NCBI GenBank assembly: GCA_011525625.1
Contig: WYAX01000012.1
Span: 620,001 to 684,000, forward strand
DNA from: Nitrospira defluvii
GTDB taxonomy: Bacteria; Nitrospirota; Nitrospiria; Nitrospirales; Nitrospiraceae
DNA length: 64,000 nt
Direction of reading: 5' to 3'
In this document: in pieces, positions 44,508-55,261 of the stretch
Position numbering within the stretch: position 1 is the stretch's first letter
Layout of the letters: every line of letters starts with the position of its first letter
Position numbers and translations under genes: made by a program
The notes under the pieces: generated by a model
Database searches by the model: none
What the model saw: the letters and a program-made list of their open reading frames with translations, nothing else
Told to the model about the DNA's origin: nothing

Positions 44508-46286
44508 ATGAAGTTGACAGGGTCTGAAATCCTCATCGAGTGCTTAAAGGCGGAAGGCGTGAAAACGATTTTCGCTCTGCCGGGTGGTGTCGTGCTGAAG
44601 ATTTTCGACATGCTCCACCAGCAGAAGGACATCGAGGTCGTCTTGACCCGGCATGAACAGGGCGCCGGGCATATGGCGGAAGGGTATGCCAAGGCCACGG
44701 GGAAGGCTGGTGTCTGCTTAGTAACGTCCGGACCCGGCATGACGAATGTGATTACCGCGTTGGCCGACGCCTATATGGATTCGGTTCCGCTTGTGTGTAT
44801 CAGCGGGCAGGTGTCGACGAGTTTGATCGGAAATGATGCGTTTCAGGAAGCGGATAACATCGGCCTGAGTCGCCCCTGCACGAAGTACAACTTCCTTGTG
44901 AAAGATGTGAATGACCTGGCCACGACCATCAAGGAAGCGTTCTACATTGCGACGACCGGGCGTCCCGGGCCCGTGCTGGTAGACATACCGAAAGATGTGT
45001 CCATGGCCAAAGCCGAGTTCACCTATCCCAGCTCCGTGGCGATTCGCGGGTATAACCCGACGTACGAGGGCAATAAGTGGCAGATCAAGCAGGCCGCTGA
45101 AGCGATCATGAAGGCAAAGAAGCCGATTCTCTATGTCGGCGGTGGCGTGGTGTTCTCCCAGGCGGCCAAGGAATTGCTGGAATTGGCGGAGATGACGCAG
45201 ATTCCTGTGGACATGACGCTGATGGGGCTCGGGGCCTTCCCCGGGGAACATCCCTTGTCGATGGGCATGATGGGCATGCATGGGACCTACTGTGCCAACA
45301 TGGCCGTCCACTATTCTGATCTGGTCATTGCAGTGGGGGCGCGTTTCGATGATCGAGTGACGGGCAAGGTGTCGGAGTTCTGTCCGTTCGCGAAGGTGAT
45401 TCACATCGATATCGACCCGACCTCGATCCGGAAGAATATTCATGTCGACATCCCGATTGTGGGTGATTGCAAAGCCGTGTTGCGGGAGTTGAACCAAATT
45501 CTCCGCGCCACGGTGAACGGCAATCAAAAAGATCTGCGTAAGCCCTGGTGGAATCAAATCCGTGAGTGGCAGCAGGCCCACCCGCTGGCCTACCAACAGG
45601 ACCCCGATGGTGCGATTAAGCCGCAACACGTCGTCAAAAGGCTGTATGAATTGACCAAGGATCGAGACCCGATCGTGGCGACAGACGTGGGGCAACATCA
45701 GATGTGGACGGCCCAATACTTTAAGCTTGCCAGGCCGAATCGCTGGTTGACCTCGGGTGGGTTGGGCACGATGGGGTTCGGCCTCCCTGCGGCGATGGGC
45801 GCACAGGCGGCGTTTAGAGATCGTCTGGTGCTCTGCGTCGCCGGAGACGGCAGCATCCAAATGAATATGCAGGAAATGGCCACCGCGGTGGTGTCGAAGC
45901 TGCCGGTCAAGGTCATCATCCTGAACAACCGGTTCCATGGCATGGTGCGTCAGTGGCAGGACCTGTTCTACGAGGGGCGGTATGCCTCCAGTTATCTGGA
46001 GACAACGCCGGATTTTGTGAAATTGGCCGAAGCCTACGGCGCGGTTGGTTTGCGCGCCAGCAAGTTGGGGGATCTCGACGCAGTGTTGAAAGAAGCCGTC
46101 AGCACTGAGAAGCCGGTGATCGTGGATGTTCCGACCTATCCCTTCGAGAATTGTTACCCGATGATTCCTGCCGGCGGTTGCAATCACGAGATGATTCTCG
46201 AAGATCCGCCGGAATTAAAACAACGAATGGCAGGTGGACCCAGTGTCGGGTCCGACGAAAATAAAGATACTATTCTGACTGCGTAG
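44508..46286 (+). CDS. ilvB: Acetolactate synthase, large subunit
   Basis: A 592-residue acetolactate (acetohydroxyacid) synthase, the first common enzyme of valine, leucine and isoleucine synthesis. The TPP-activating Glu is in TRHEQGAGHMAEGYA, the TPP/Mg loop is GDGSIQMNMQEMATA, and VRQWQDLFYEGRYASS is the typical C-terminal segment. The ATG at 44508 follows GGGGAGG and is preferred over 44487. The small subunit gene follows, so the regulated heteromer is complete here. Confidence 0.96.
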   Translation: MKLTGSEILIECLKAEGVKTIFALPGGVVLKIFDMLHQQKDIEVVLTRHEQGAGHMAEGYAKATGKAGVCLVTSGPGMTNVITALADAYMDSVPLVCISGQVSTSLIGNDAFQEADNIGLSRPCTKYNFLVKDVNDLATTIKEAFYIATTGRPGPVLVDIPKDVSMAKAEFTYPSSVAIRGYNPTYEGNKWQIKQAAEAIMKAKKPILYVGGGVVFSQAAKELLELAEMTQIPVDMTLMGLGAFPGEHPLSMGMMGMHGTYCANMAVHYSDLVIAVGARFDDRVTGKVSEFCPFAKVIHIDIDPTSIRKNIHVDIPIVGDCKAVLRELNQILRATVNGNQKDLRKPWWNQIREWQQAHPLAYQQDPDGAIKPQHVVKRLYELTKDRDPIVATDVGQHQMWTAQYFKLARPNRWLTSGGLGTMGFGLPAAMGAQAAFRDRLVLCVAGDGSIQMNMQEMATAVVSKLPVKVIILNNRFHGMVRQWQDLFYEGRYASSYLETTPDFVKLAEAYGAVGLRASKLGDLDAVLKEAVSTEKPVIVDVPTYPFENCYPMIPAGGCNHEMILEDPPELKQRMAGGPSVGSDENKDTILTA

Positions 46287-46393
46287 GAGAAGGGCCTGCA
46301 GGCCGGTAGTGCCGTGCATCATTGATGACCGGAGAGACGGCCCTTTTGGGGCGGACGCTCCGAGGCTACCGGGTGTGCGCTCGTGGGAATGCC

Positions 46394-46912
46394 ATGGAAC
46401 ATATTATCTCAGTAACCGTAGAGAATAAATTTGGCGTGTTGTCCCGCGTGGCGGGATTGTTCAGCGGACGCGGGTTCAATATCGAGAGTCTGTCCGTTGC
46501 TCCGACCCTCGATCCCTCGATGTCGCAGATGACGATTGTCACGTCAGGCGATGAGCGGATCGTGGAGCAAATCGTCAAACAACTTAACAAGCTGATCGAT
46601 GTGATCAAAGTCGTGGACCTCAATGAAAGCGACTTCGTTTCACGGGAGACGGCGTTGATCAAGGTGCATACGAAGGCAGAGGACCGTGCCGAAGCGCTGC
46701 GAATCGCCGATATTTTCCGGGCCAACGTGATCGACTCGACGCCATCGACCTATACGATTGAGGTCACCGGCGATCCCAAGAAGCTCGAGGCCATCATCAA
46801 CCTGCTCCAGCCCCTCGGCATTAAGGAGCTGATTCGGACGGGGCGAGTGGCGATTGCGCGTGAGGCGATCCGGCCGGCCGTCAGCCAACCGAAGAAGCTC
46901 GCACGCGAATAG
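46394..46912 (+). CDS. ilvN: Acetolactate synthase, small (regulatory) subunit
   Basis: A 172-residue regulatory subunit. The ACT domain HIISVTVENKFGVLSRVAGLFSGRGFNIESL at the start carries the valine feedback site, and the second domain (residues about 85-165) ends with the usual PLGIKELIRTGRVAIAR. The ATG at 46394 gives the normal start; the frame is open upstream without match. It lies about 107 bases after ilvB. Confidence 0.95.
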   Translation: MEHIISVTVENKFGVLSRVAGLFSGRGFNIESLSVAPTLDPSMSQMTIVTSGDERIVEQIVKQLNKLIDVIKVVDLNESDFVSRETALIKVHTKAEDRAEALRIADIFRANVIDSTPSTYTIEVTGDPKKLEAIINLLQPLGIKELIRTGRVAIAREAIRPAVSQPKKLARE

Positions 46913-46974
46913 CGCGCATCCTCTCTGTGCAGCTGTCGTTTCCATCCATGTGCCCTATGAACATTCAGGAGTGA

Positions 46975-47991
<1,017 letters not shown>

Positions 47992-48040
47992 CCCTGTGGA
48001 CGGGTTCCTCGTGGTAGCATGGTAAAGGGCCTGGAGGTGT

Positions 48041-48691
48041 ATGGCTGATCGAGCGGTCGGGATGCCGATCGTGAAAGAAGGATTGCCGTTTGTCGGCAGT
48101 CTCGTTGGTTCGACCCTGCTGTGTGGGCTGGTAGGATGGACTATTCCCGCGGTGGTGAGCGGCGGGTTTCTGCTCTTCACCGGGTGGTTCTTTCGAAACC
48201 CGAGTCGAACCATTCCTCAACAACCGAATGTGGTGGTCTCGACCGGGGACGGTAAGGTCATTGCGATCGAGGAAGAGTTCGAACCGCGGTATTTGAAGGA
48301 AAAAAGCATCCGCGTGACGGTGTTTCTGAACGTGTTCGACGTGCATGTGAACCGAATGCCTTGCGCCGGAACCGTCGAGGGAGTGAGTTATCAGCCCGGA
48401 CAGTTTCTCGTCGCAAGCAAGCCGGAGGCAACGCTCCGGAATGAACAGAATGCCGTGATGCTGAAAACCGAGTCCGGTGCCAAGGTTCTCTGCGTGCAGG
48501 TGGCCGGGTTGATTGCTCGGCGGATCGTGTGCTGGGTCGGGCAGGGTGACCGCGTGCAGCGCGGTGAACGGTTTGGACTGATCAGGTTCGGTTCGCGGAT
48601 GGACACGTTCCTTCCCCTGGGCTCGAAGATTTGTGTGTCGATCGGTGACCGGGTCAAGGGGGGCGAAACCATCGTGGGGGAACTCCGATGA
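48041..48691 (+). CDS. psd: Phosphatidylserine decarboxylase (short type)
   Basis: A 216-residue decarboxylase proenzyme that makes phosphatidylethanolamine. Two hydrophobic helices are at the start (residues about 17-50). Self-cleavage to the pyruvoyl enzyme is expected at the Gly-Ser of RFGSRMD near residue 185; the short form with this motif is the archaeal-type PSD and not the LGST-type. The conserved VFLNVFDVHVNR holds the catalytic His. The ATG at 48041 follows GGAGG. The stop overlaps the pssA start (ATGA). Confidence 0.94.
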   Translation: MADRAVGMPIVKEGLPFVGSLVGSTLLCGLVGWTIPAVVSGGFLLFTGWFFRNPSRTIPQQPNVVVSTGDGKVIAIEEEFEPRYLKEKSIRVTVFLNVFDVHVNRMPCAGTVEGVSYQPGQFLVASKPEATLRNEQNAVMLKTESGAKVLCVQVAGLIARRIVCWVGQGDRVQRGERFGLIRFGSRMDTFLPLGSKICVSIGDRVKGGETIVGELR

Positions 48692-49488
48692 AGTCACCAA
48701 CTATGAAACCTCAGTTCGCGAGGGGGAATCGGAAGCGACAGGCGATGTACCTGATCCCCAACCTCTGTACTACGGGGAATCTCTTCTGCGGCGTGTTTGC
48801 GATCCTGTCGGTATTTAACGGGCAGCATCTGTCGGCTGCCATCGCCATCCTGGTGGGCATGATTTTCGACATGCTGGACGGAAAGCTGGCGCGGCTAACG
48901 AACAGTACGGGGCAGTTCGGCATTGAGTACGATTCCCTGTCCGATGTCGTGTCGTTCGGTGTCGCTCCAGGGCTGCTGATCTATTCATACGCGTTGAGCG
49001 GACAGGGTACCTTCGGTGTGGCGGTGATGTTCGCCTATGTCGCCATGGGTGCGGTCCGGCTGGCTCGATTCAACGCCACGGTGAGCAACGCCGACAGCAA
49101 ATACTTCACTGGGTTGGCCATCCCGGCGGCGGCCGGGGTAATTGCCTCGCTGGTGATCTTTGACTTGCACATCACTCAGCTGGGCTCGGAACTCAAACCG
49201 CTGCTCATCTTGGTGATTACGTTTGCCCTGGCGTTCTTGATGGTCAGTACGATCAAGTATCGCAGTTTCAAGGACCTCAAATTCCGGCGGGGTGATCACT
49301 TTACGTATCTGGTCTGGGGCATTCTGGCGTTGATGTTGATTGTCGCGTGGCCTCAGGCTATGCTGTTTGTGGCGTTCGGTGGTTACGCCATGTCCGGCCC
49401 GGTGTCACGCGTGTGGACGATGGTGGCCAAGGGCGCCGGTAAACCGGTTACGAAAGTCGATGGGCCGGTGTTGGATTCGAAAGAGTAG
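48688..49488 (+). CDS. pssA: CDP-diacylglycerol-serine O-phosphatidyltransferase
   Basis: A 266-residue membrane enzyme making phosphatidylserine, the substrate of the preceding gene product. The CDP-alcohol motif is complete in DMLDGKLARLTNSTGQFG followed by EYDSLSD (D-G-x2-A-R-x8-G-x3-D-x3-D). About seven hydrophobic helices follow. psd and pssA form a two-gene phospholipid unit between ilvC and the leuA T-box. Confidence 0.95.
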   Translation: MKSPTMKPQFARGNRKRQAMYLIPNLCTTGNLFCGVFAILSVFNGQHLSAAIAILVGMIFDMLDGKLARLTNSTGQFGIEYDSLSDVVSFGVAPGLLIYSYALSGQGTFGVAVMFAYVAMGAVRLARFNATVSNADSKYFTGLAIPAAAGVIASLVIFDLHITQLGSELKPLLILVITFALAFLMVSTIKYRSFKDLKFRRGDHFTYLVWGILALMLIVAWPQAMLFVAFGGYAMSGPVSRVWTMVAKGAGKPVTKVDGPVLDSKE

Positions 49489-49524
49489 CATTGGCGTTGA
49501 CGAGGAGTAGTAGGGAGCGTCAAC

Positions 49525-49752
49525 CGAACTGAGAGAGCTGGTGGACGGTGCAAACCAGCCGGTTGCCTTCTGAACTCACCTCTGAGCCGGATTCGTGAAC
49601 CCCGTATCGACGGGTGGTAATGAGTCCCGACTGATCCCCGTTATGGATCGTATGAGGGTGTCGGATGAAGAGGGCTTCATCCGGTGCTGAATCAGGGTGG
49701 TACCACGAGGCTCACAAGGCCTTCGTCCCTGTCCAGGGGCGGAGGCTTTTTT
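49525..49752 (+). promoter_or_regulatory. T-box riboswitch leader of leuA (leucine specifier)
   Basis: A T-box leader that senses uncharged tRNA. The Stem I region has GAGAGCTGGTGG (about 49532) and CGGTGCAAACCAGCC (about 49546). The specifier segment CTGAACTCACCTCTGAG has CTC (Leu) at 49575-49577 after GAA. The T-box core AGGGTGGTACCACG at 49694-49707 is followed by a terminator hairpin at 49718-49752 with a run of six T. Uncharged tRNA-Leu would favour the antiterminator and allow leuA transcription. The gene it controls starts about 150 bases later. Confidence 0.92.
49718..49752 (+). terminator. T-box regulated terminator
   Basis: The arms GCCTTCGTCCC and GGGGCGGAGGC pair with one bulge and G-U pairs, and TTTTTT follows. 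The left arm overlaps the sequence that the T-box core would engage in the antiterminator. Confidence 0.8.
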
Positions 49753-49903
49753 ATTGCCCGCATGCTGAAACGGGCTTCCAACTGTGTTCTCGGCTTGAAA
49801 ACATCCTCAATGTACCCACGAGGGTATGCCTCGGGTGTTTTCTCCGCCTGTGGCCGCGTTGGAAAGCCCGTTTGAGCATGCGGGAGATCAGGAGGAGGTT
49901 GCC

Positions 49904-51451
49904 ATGACTCGGATGATCAGAATATTCGATACGACGTTACGGGACGGCGAGCAATCGCCGGGAGCGAGCATGAACGTCGAAGAGAAGCTGATGATCGCCA
50001 AGCAATTGGCACGCCTCGGCGTGGATATTATCGAGGCGGGGTTTGCCTACAGTTCACCGGGAGACTTCGAGGCCGTGCGACGGATCGCTTTGGAGGTTGA
50101 GGGCCCGGTGGTCTGTAGTCTTGCGCGAGCAAGGCCGGAGGATATCACCAGGGCGTCGGAAGCGTTGAAAGGGGCCCCGCGCGTCAGGATCCACACGTTC
50201 TTGTCTACGTCCGACATCCACTTGAAGCATCAATTCCGGATGACGCGCGACGAGGCCAAGAAGCGGGCGGTGGACATGGTGCAGTTGGCGCGCACCTATG
50301 TGGACGACGTGGAGTTTTCTCCTATGGATGCCAGCCGTTCCGATCCCGCGTACTTGTGTGAGGTGATTGAAGCGGTGATTGCGGCCGGAGCAGGCACGAT
50401 CAATATTCCCGATACGGTCGGCTACGCCGTGCCTCAGGAGTTCGGTGAGCTGATTCAACGCATCAGGGACAGGGTGCCGAATAGCGGACAGGCCGTGATT
50501 TCAGTGCATTGCCACAACGATTTAGGCTTGGCGGTGGCGAATAGTCTGGCGGCGGTGGTGGCAGGCGCGGGGCAGGTGGAGTGCACCATCAATGGCATCG
50601 GCGAGCGGGCCGGGAACACCTCGCTGGAAGAAGTGGTCATGGGACTCCGGACCCGCAAGGATTGGTATGGGGCCGATACCAAGGTCGTGACGGAGGAAAT
50701 TGCCAAAACGAGTCGTCTGGTGAGCAAGATCACGGGGATGGTCATTCAGCCGAACAAAGCGATTGTCGGTGCCAATGCGTTCGCCCACACGTCAGGGATT
50801 CATCAAGACGGGTTGCTGAAGGATAAAACCACCTATGAAATCATGCGACCGGAGTCGGTGGGGCTGGAACAGGTCAAATTGGTGATGGGCAAGTTGTCCG
50901 GGCGTCATGCGTTCCGCCAACGGTTGGAGGATCTTGGCTACAAGTTGAGCGAGGAAGAGGTCAATCACGCCTTTGAGCGGTTTAAGCGGCTGGCGGATCA
51001 GAAGAAGGAGATCTACGAAGAGGATCTCGAGGTCATCGTATCGGAGGAAATTGCGAAGATGTCCGAACGGGTGGTCTTGAAGTCGTTTCAAGTGGAAAGC
51101 GGCACCAACAAGGTTCCGAAGGCGACGGTCGAATTGGAAATCGACGGAAAATTGGTGTCCCACAGCGGAACGGGCGATGGACCGGTGGATGCGGTCTATC
51201 GGACGATTGCGGCCATGACGCAGACCAAGAGCAAATTGTTGATGTTCGGCGTGAATGCCATCACTGGCGGGACCGATGCCCAGGGGGAGGTGTCGGTGCG
51301 TCTGGAAGAGGATGGGCGAACGGTCTCCGGACATGGGGCGGATACCGACATCATTACGGCGGCGGCGAGAGCCTACCTCAATGCGCTCAATAAGCTGGCG
51401 TACTTTGCGGCGAAGCAGGCGGAAGGGATTCAGAAGGTCAGCTTGATTTGA
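49904..51451 (+). CDS. leuA: 2-isopropylmalate synthase
   Basis: A 515-residue LeuA, the first step of leucine synthesis (acetyl-CoA plus 2-oxoisovalerate). The N-terminal HMGL-like domain has [16 protein letters not shown] and [15 protein letters not shown] with its metal ligands, and the C-terminal third is the leucine-feedback dimer domain ([20 protein letters not shown] and following). The ATG at 49904 has GGAGGAGG and the family's normal start; the frame is open from 49826 without support. Control is by the T-box leader in front and, by family knowledge, allosterically by leucine. Confidence 0.96.
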   Translation: MTRMIRIFDTTLRDGEQSPGASMNVEEKLMIAKQLARLGVDIIEAGFAYSSPGDFEAVRRIALEVEGPVVCSLARARPEDITRASEALKGAPRVRIHTFLSTSDIHLKHQFRMTRDEAKKRAVDMVQLARTYVDDVEFSPMDASRSDPAYLCEVIEAVIAAGAGTINIPDTVGYAVPQEFGELIQRIRDRVPNSGQAVISVHCHNDLGLAVANSLAAVVAGAGQVECTINGIGERAGNTSLEEVVMGLRTRKDWYGADTKVVTEEIAKTSRLVSKITGMVIQPNKAIVGANAFAHTSGIHQDGLLKDKTTYEIMRPESVGLEQVKLVMGKLSGRHAFRQRLEDLGYKLSEEEVNHAFERFKRLADQKKEIYEEDLEVIVSEEIAKMSERVVLKSFQVESGTNKVPKATVELEIDGKLVSHSGTGDGPVDAVYRTIAAMTQTKSKLLMFGVNAITGGTDAQGEVSVRLEEDGRTVSGHGADTDIITAAARAYLNALNKLAYFAAKQAEGIQKVSLI

Positions 51452-51550
51452 TCCCAACCTGCACGGTAGATTCCTCCCTTCGGTCGGTACGGGTGTGTCG
51501 ACTCGGGCAGGCGACGTTTATGTGTGGATCCATCATGATCAAGGTACGGT

Positions 51551-51913
51551 ATGTTCGGCACGCATCGTGATTGCTGCCCGGAATTTCTTGCCGGCGATCA
51601 CACCCGGTTGCGGGAACTGCTGCACCCGGCCAAGGCCGACCTGAAACTGGGCTATAGCCTGGCTCACGGATTCCTCGATCCCGGCAAGCAGTCCCTCTGG
51701 CACCGGTTGACATCCTCGGAGGTGTATTACTTCATCGCCGGCTGCGGCCTGATGAAGGTGGACGAGGAATCGATGCCGGTGGAGGCCGGTTCGGTGATTT
51801 ATGTGCCGCCTGGTGCCAAGCAGGCCCTGCTGAATACCGGAACGAATCCGATCGAATTTCTCTGCCTCGTCGATCCCGCGTGGAAGGCGGAAGACGAGGC
51901 GGTCGTTGAATAG
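51551..51913 (+). CDS. Cupin-fold protein
   Basis: A 120-residue single-cupin protein. The barrel is clear from GYSLAHGFLDPGKQS, EVYYFIAGCGLMKVDEE, SVIYVPPGAKQALLNTG and PIEFLCLVDPAW. Metal ligands are partly changed: in the first motif HRLTSSEVYYF has one His and one Glu, and the second has only the Gln of AKQAL. A binding or sensing role is as likely as an enzyme. It sits between leuA and leuB with 18 bases to leuB, so it is in the leucine operon. Confidence 0.82.
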   Translation: MFGTHRDCCPEFLAGDHTRLRELLHPAKADLKLGYSLAHGFLDPGKQSLWHRLTSSEVYYFIAGCGLMKVDEESMPVEAGSVIYVPPGAKQALLNTGTNPIEFLCLVDPAWKAEDEAVVE

Positions 51914-51931
51914 CCGAGAGGAGAGCGCGAC

Positions 51932-53008
51932 GTGAAAGCGAGAATTGCAGTCTTGGCCGGTGACGGAGTCGGCCGCGAAATTGTTCCGGAAGCGGTTAAG
52001 GTATTAAAGGCCGTGGCAGTGAGGTACGGGCATACCTTTGAATTTCAGTCGGCCGATGTCGGGGGGCATGCTATCGACAAGGTCGGCGTGCCGCTGCCGG
52101 CAGAGACCCTCACCATCGCCAAGCACAGTGACGCAGTGTTGCTGGGAGCCGTGGGCGGTCCGAAATGGGAAGGGTTGGAGTATAGCCTTCGCCCCGAGCG
52201 GGCCCTGCTTGGCTTGCGAGAACAACTGGGGCTCTATGCGAACCTTCGTCCGGCGAAACTGTATCCCATGCTGGCCGATGCCTCGACATTGCGTCGCGAG
52301 GTCATCGAAGGCATCGACATGCTGGTGATCCGTGAACTCACCGGCGGCATCTATTTCGGCAAGCCGAAAGGGATTGAGAAATTGCCCGGTGGCGGCGAGC
52401 GCGGGGTCAATACCGAAGTATATACGACCGAGGAAATCCGCCGGATTGCGGTGGTGGCCTTCGAGGCGGCGCGCAAGCGTCGGAAGAAGCTCATGTCGGT
52501 CGACAAGGCGAACGTGCTGGAGTCGTCTGAGCTTTGGCGGCGAGTGGTGACCGAGGTGCAGAAAGACTACGCCGATGTGGCCCTGAGTCACATTTATGTG
52601 GACAATTGTGCGATGCAACTCGTGCGAAATCCACGGCAGTTCGATGTGCTGCTCTGTAATAACATTTTCGGCGATATTCTGAGCGATGAGGCGGCGATGC
52701 TCACTGGGTCGATCGGCATGTTGCCGTCCGCCAGCGTCGGAGCAAAAGTCGGACTGTTCGAGCCGATTCACGGCAGCGCACCGGACATCGCGGGAAAGAA
52801 TATTGCGAACCCGATTGCGACCATTGCTTCCGCCGCCATGATGCTGTCGTACGCCTTTCAGTTGGATAAGGAAGCGGCGGCCATTGACCAGGCGATCGTC
52901 AAGACGCTCGAACTCGGATACCGTACCAGGGATATCCATGCCGAAGGGATGCGGCTGGTCGGTACCTCGGAAATGGGCGATGCCATCCTGCAGAATCTTC
53001 CTGCATAA
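51932..53008 (+). CDS. leuB: 3-isopropylmalate dehydrogenase
   Basis: A 358-residue LeuB, NAD-dependent oxidative decarboxylase of leucine synthesis. Key blocks are [20 protein letters not shown] (the substrate Arg residues and the Leu side-chain contacts), [29 protein letters not shown], and the metal-binding [21 protein letters not shown] and [14 protein letters not shown]. It starts at GTG 51932 with GAGAGG upstream. No leuC/leuD genes are in this window, so isopropylmalate isomerase is elsewhere. Confidence 0.96.
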   Translation: MKARIAVLAGDGVGREIVPEAVKVLKAVAVRYGHTFEFQSADVGGHAIDKVGVPLPAETLTIAKHSDAVLLGAVGGPKWEGLEYSLRPERALLGLREQLGLYANLRPAKLYPMLADASTLRREVIEGIDMLVIRELTGGIYFGKPKGIEKLPGGGERGVNTEVYTTEEIRRIAVVAFEAARKRRKKLMSVDKANVLESSELWRRVVTEVQKDYADVALSHIYVDNCAMQLVRNPRQFDVLLCNNIFGDILSDEAAMLTGSIGMLPSASVGAKVGLFEPIHGSAPDIAGKNIANPIATIASAAMMLSYAFQLDKEAAAIDQAIVKTLELGYRTRDIHAEGMRLVGTSEMGDAILQNLPA

Positions 53009-53013
53009 GCCCC

Positions 53014-54228
53014 ATGACACCCGGTGTGACACCATCTGGAACCATTGAGACCCTGGCGGGGGACGGCGAGCCTGGGTATGCCGGTGACGGCGGGCCGGCC
53101 ACTGCGGCGTCATTAAACGAGCCGAAGGGGTTGTGCGTGGATTCGCAGGGCCATCTCTATATTGCGGATTCGGAAAACCATGTGATCCGGCGGATCGATC
53201 GAACCACCGGGGTGATCACCACCGTAGCGGGAATCGGTCCTGCGGGAACGATGGCCCAGGTTTCGATGCCGGAGCCGGCGGTCGTCGGGAGCGCTGAGGA
53301 CGAAGATCCCTTCGCGGACAGTTCCGACGACAAGACGAAGGCCTATACCCAAGTCACCGATTTGAGCGGCACCGTTCGCTACGTGACGGGTGGGCGGCTG
53401 ACCGTCGAACAGGATTCCGGAGACGGTGGCCCTGCACGTCGCGCACGTCTGAATTTTCCCAGTGCCGTGGCTGTCGATCGGGCGGGGAATCTCTATATTG
53501 CGGATACCATGAACCACCGGATCCGGAGAGTCGACGCAAGGACCGGCCTGATCAGTCATGTGGCTGGTACCGGGCAGGCGCGATATTCTGGAGACGGTGG
53601 GCCGGCGGCCCAGGCCGCAATCAATGAGCCGACCGGATTGGCCGTCAACGATCACTATGTATATATCGCGGACCAAAGCAACAACCGTGTTCGCCGGGTC
53701 GACCTGGCCACCGGTGTGATCACTACCGTCGCCGGAGACGGGACCGCAGCCTACAGCGGTGATCATGTTTCTGCCACTGAAGCGAGTTTGGCCGGGCCCA
53801 GCGGCGTGGCGTTAGGCGCCGATGGTGTGCTCTATATTGCGGACACCTTCAATAGCCGAATCCGGTCGGTCGATCCGACAACAGGCCGGATCGACACGGT
53901 GGCGGGGGATGGGGGATCCTACCGATACCAGGGACCGGAAGAGCCCAATTCGCCGAGCATGTCGCGCCCGGCCGCCATTGCGGTTGGCCGGGACGGTCGG
54001 GTGTATTTGACGGATTCGGACAGTCACTTGATCCGGGTGTGGGACGGGCGTGCCAACACCATTTCGCGCGTATCGGGGACCGGTGTCGCGCAATTCGGTG
54101 GAGATGGCGGTGAGGCGCTGGCGGGAAGTCTGAGTTATCCATTCGGTGTAGCGGTCGATGCGGACGGGACCGTGTATGTGGCGGATACGTTTAACCACCG
54201 CATCCGGATTCTGAGGGCAACGGCGTAA
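53014..54228 (+). CDS. NHL-repeat beta-propeller protein
   Basis: A 404-residue protein of about six NHL repeats. The recurring unit reads like GDGGPATAASLNEPKGLCVD, then LYIADSENHVIRRID and TGVITTVAG. There is no signal peptide, so it would stay in the cytoplasm unless exported by another way; many relatives with the same repeats are extracellular. Its task is unknown: these propellers usually bind other proteins or ligands. It starts five bases after leuB and ends seven before asd, so it seems to be a true member of the leuB-asd transcript. Confidence 0.85.
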   Translation: MTPGVTPSGTIETLAGDGEPGYAGDGGPATAASLNEPKGLCVDSQGHLYIADSENHVIRRIDRTTGVITTVAGIGPAGTMAQVSMPEPAVVGSAEDEDPFADSSDDKTKAYTQVTDLSGTVRYVTGGRLTVEQDSGDGGPARRARLNFPSAVAVDRAGNLYIADTMNHRIRRVDARTGLISHVAGTGQARYSGDGGPAAQAAINEPTGLAVNDHYVYIADQSNNRVRRVDLATGVITTVAGDGTAAYSGDHVSATEASLAGPSGVALGADGVLYIADTFNSRIRSVDPTTGRIDTVAGDGGSYRYQGPEEPNSPSMSRPAAIAVGRDGRVYLTDSDSHLIRVWDGRANTISRVSGTGVAQFGGDGGEALAGSLSYPFGVAVDADGTVYVADTFNHRIRILRATA

Positions 54229-54235
54229 GGACAGC

Positions 54236-55258
54236 ATGATGTTGAAGAAGAAACAGGCCTATACGGTGGCGGTGCTCGGGGCGACGGGGGCCGTCGGAAA
54301 AGAAAGTCTGGAAATTCTCGAAGAGCGTAACTTTCCGATCGAGACGTTGCGGCTCTTTTCGTCGAAGCGCTCCGCCGGCGAGGTGTTGTCGTGTCAGGGC
54401 AAAGAATACACGGTTGAGGAACTGACGGAGGCCTCGTCCTTCGCCGGCGTCGACATCGCCTTTATTTCCGCCACCGACGCCATCAGTCGCGATTATGGTG
54501 CACGATTAGGCGCGGCGGGTGTCGTCGTCATCGATGACAGCGCCGTGTTCCGAATGGATCCGAACGTCCCGCTCGTGGTGCCCGAGGTCAATGCTGCGGC
54601 GTTGCAGTCTATGAAGCGGGGCATTGTCGCCATTCCGAACTGCACGACGACTCCGTTGGTCATGGCGCTCAAGCCGCTGCGTGATGCGGCCGGCATCAAA
54701 CGTGTGATCGTGACGACGTTTCAGTCGGTGTCCGGCACCGGGGCGGCCGCGATGGATGAATTGATGGACCAGACGAAAGCGCTCATCTCATTTCAGGATG
54801 TGAAGGTGCAGGTCTATCCGCATCAAATCGCGTTTAACCTCCTTCCGCAGGTGGGATCGTTCGGCGAGGGCGGCGATTGCTCTGAAGAAGTGAAGATCGT
54901 CCAGGAGACCAGGAAAATTCTTGAGATGCCGTCACTGCGGGTCACGGCGACCACGGTGAGGGTGCCGGTGTTGCGCTGTCACTCGGAAGCAATCAATGTG
55001 GAACTCGAGCGTCCGTTGAAGGTCAACGACGCGCGGGCCGCCATTGCCGATATGCCGGGGGTGATCGTCTACGATGATCCCGTGAAGAAACTCTACCCGA
55101 TGCCCTTTGACGTGTCCGGCAAGGATGAGGTCTACGTGGGGCGCGTTCGAGTCGATGAGTCGGTCACCAACGGGTTGAATCTGTGGGTCGTCAGCGACAA
55201 CCTGCGGAAGGGGGCCGCGCTCAACGCCGTTCAGATCGCCGAATGTTTGATACAATGA
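54236..55258 (+). CDS. asd: Aspartate-semialdehyde dehydrogenase
   Basis: A 340-residue Asd, which makes the semialdehyde used for lysine, diaminopimelate, methionine and threonine. The NADP loop is VAVLGATGAVGKESLEIL, the catalytic Cys136 is in IPNCTTTPLV, and the catalytic His lies in the VPVLRCHSEA segment. ATG codons at 54236 and 54239 are both possible; AAGGA lies before them. The gene follows the NHL gene closely. Confidence 0.95.
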   Translation: MMLKKKQAYTVAVLGATGAVGKESLEILEERNFPIETLRLFSSKRSAGEVLSCQGKEYTVEELTEASSFAGVDIAFISATDAISRDYGARLGAAGVVVIDDSAVFRMDPNVPLVVPEVNAAALQSMKRGIVAIPNCTTTPLVMALKPLRDAAGIKRVIVTTFQSVSGTGAAAMDELMDQTKALISFQDVKVQVYPHQIAFNLLPQVGSFGEGGDCSEEVKIVQETRKILEMPSLRVTATTVRVPVLRCHSEAINVELERPLKVNDARAAIADMPGVIVYDDPVKKLYPMPFDVSGKDEVYVGRVRVDESVTNGLNLWVVSDNLRKGAALNAVQIAECLIQ

Positions 55259-55261
55259 ACA

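Noticed and set aside
44718-46187. A 489-codon minus-strand open frame antisense to ilvB
   Set aside because: It overlaps a complete acetolactate synthase and is rich in His and Arg, which is typical of antisense translation of GC-rich genes.
49665-49907. Short open frames in the leuA leader
   Set aside because: The region is explained by the T-box leader and its terminator; the frames run through conserved RNA elements.
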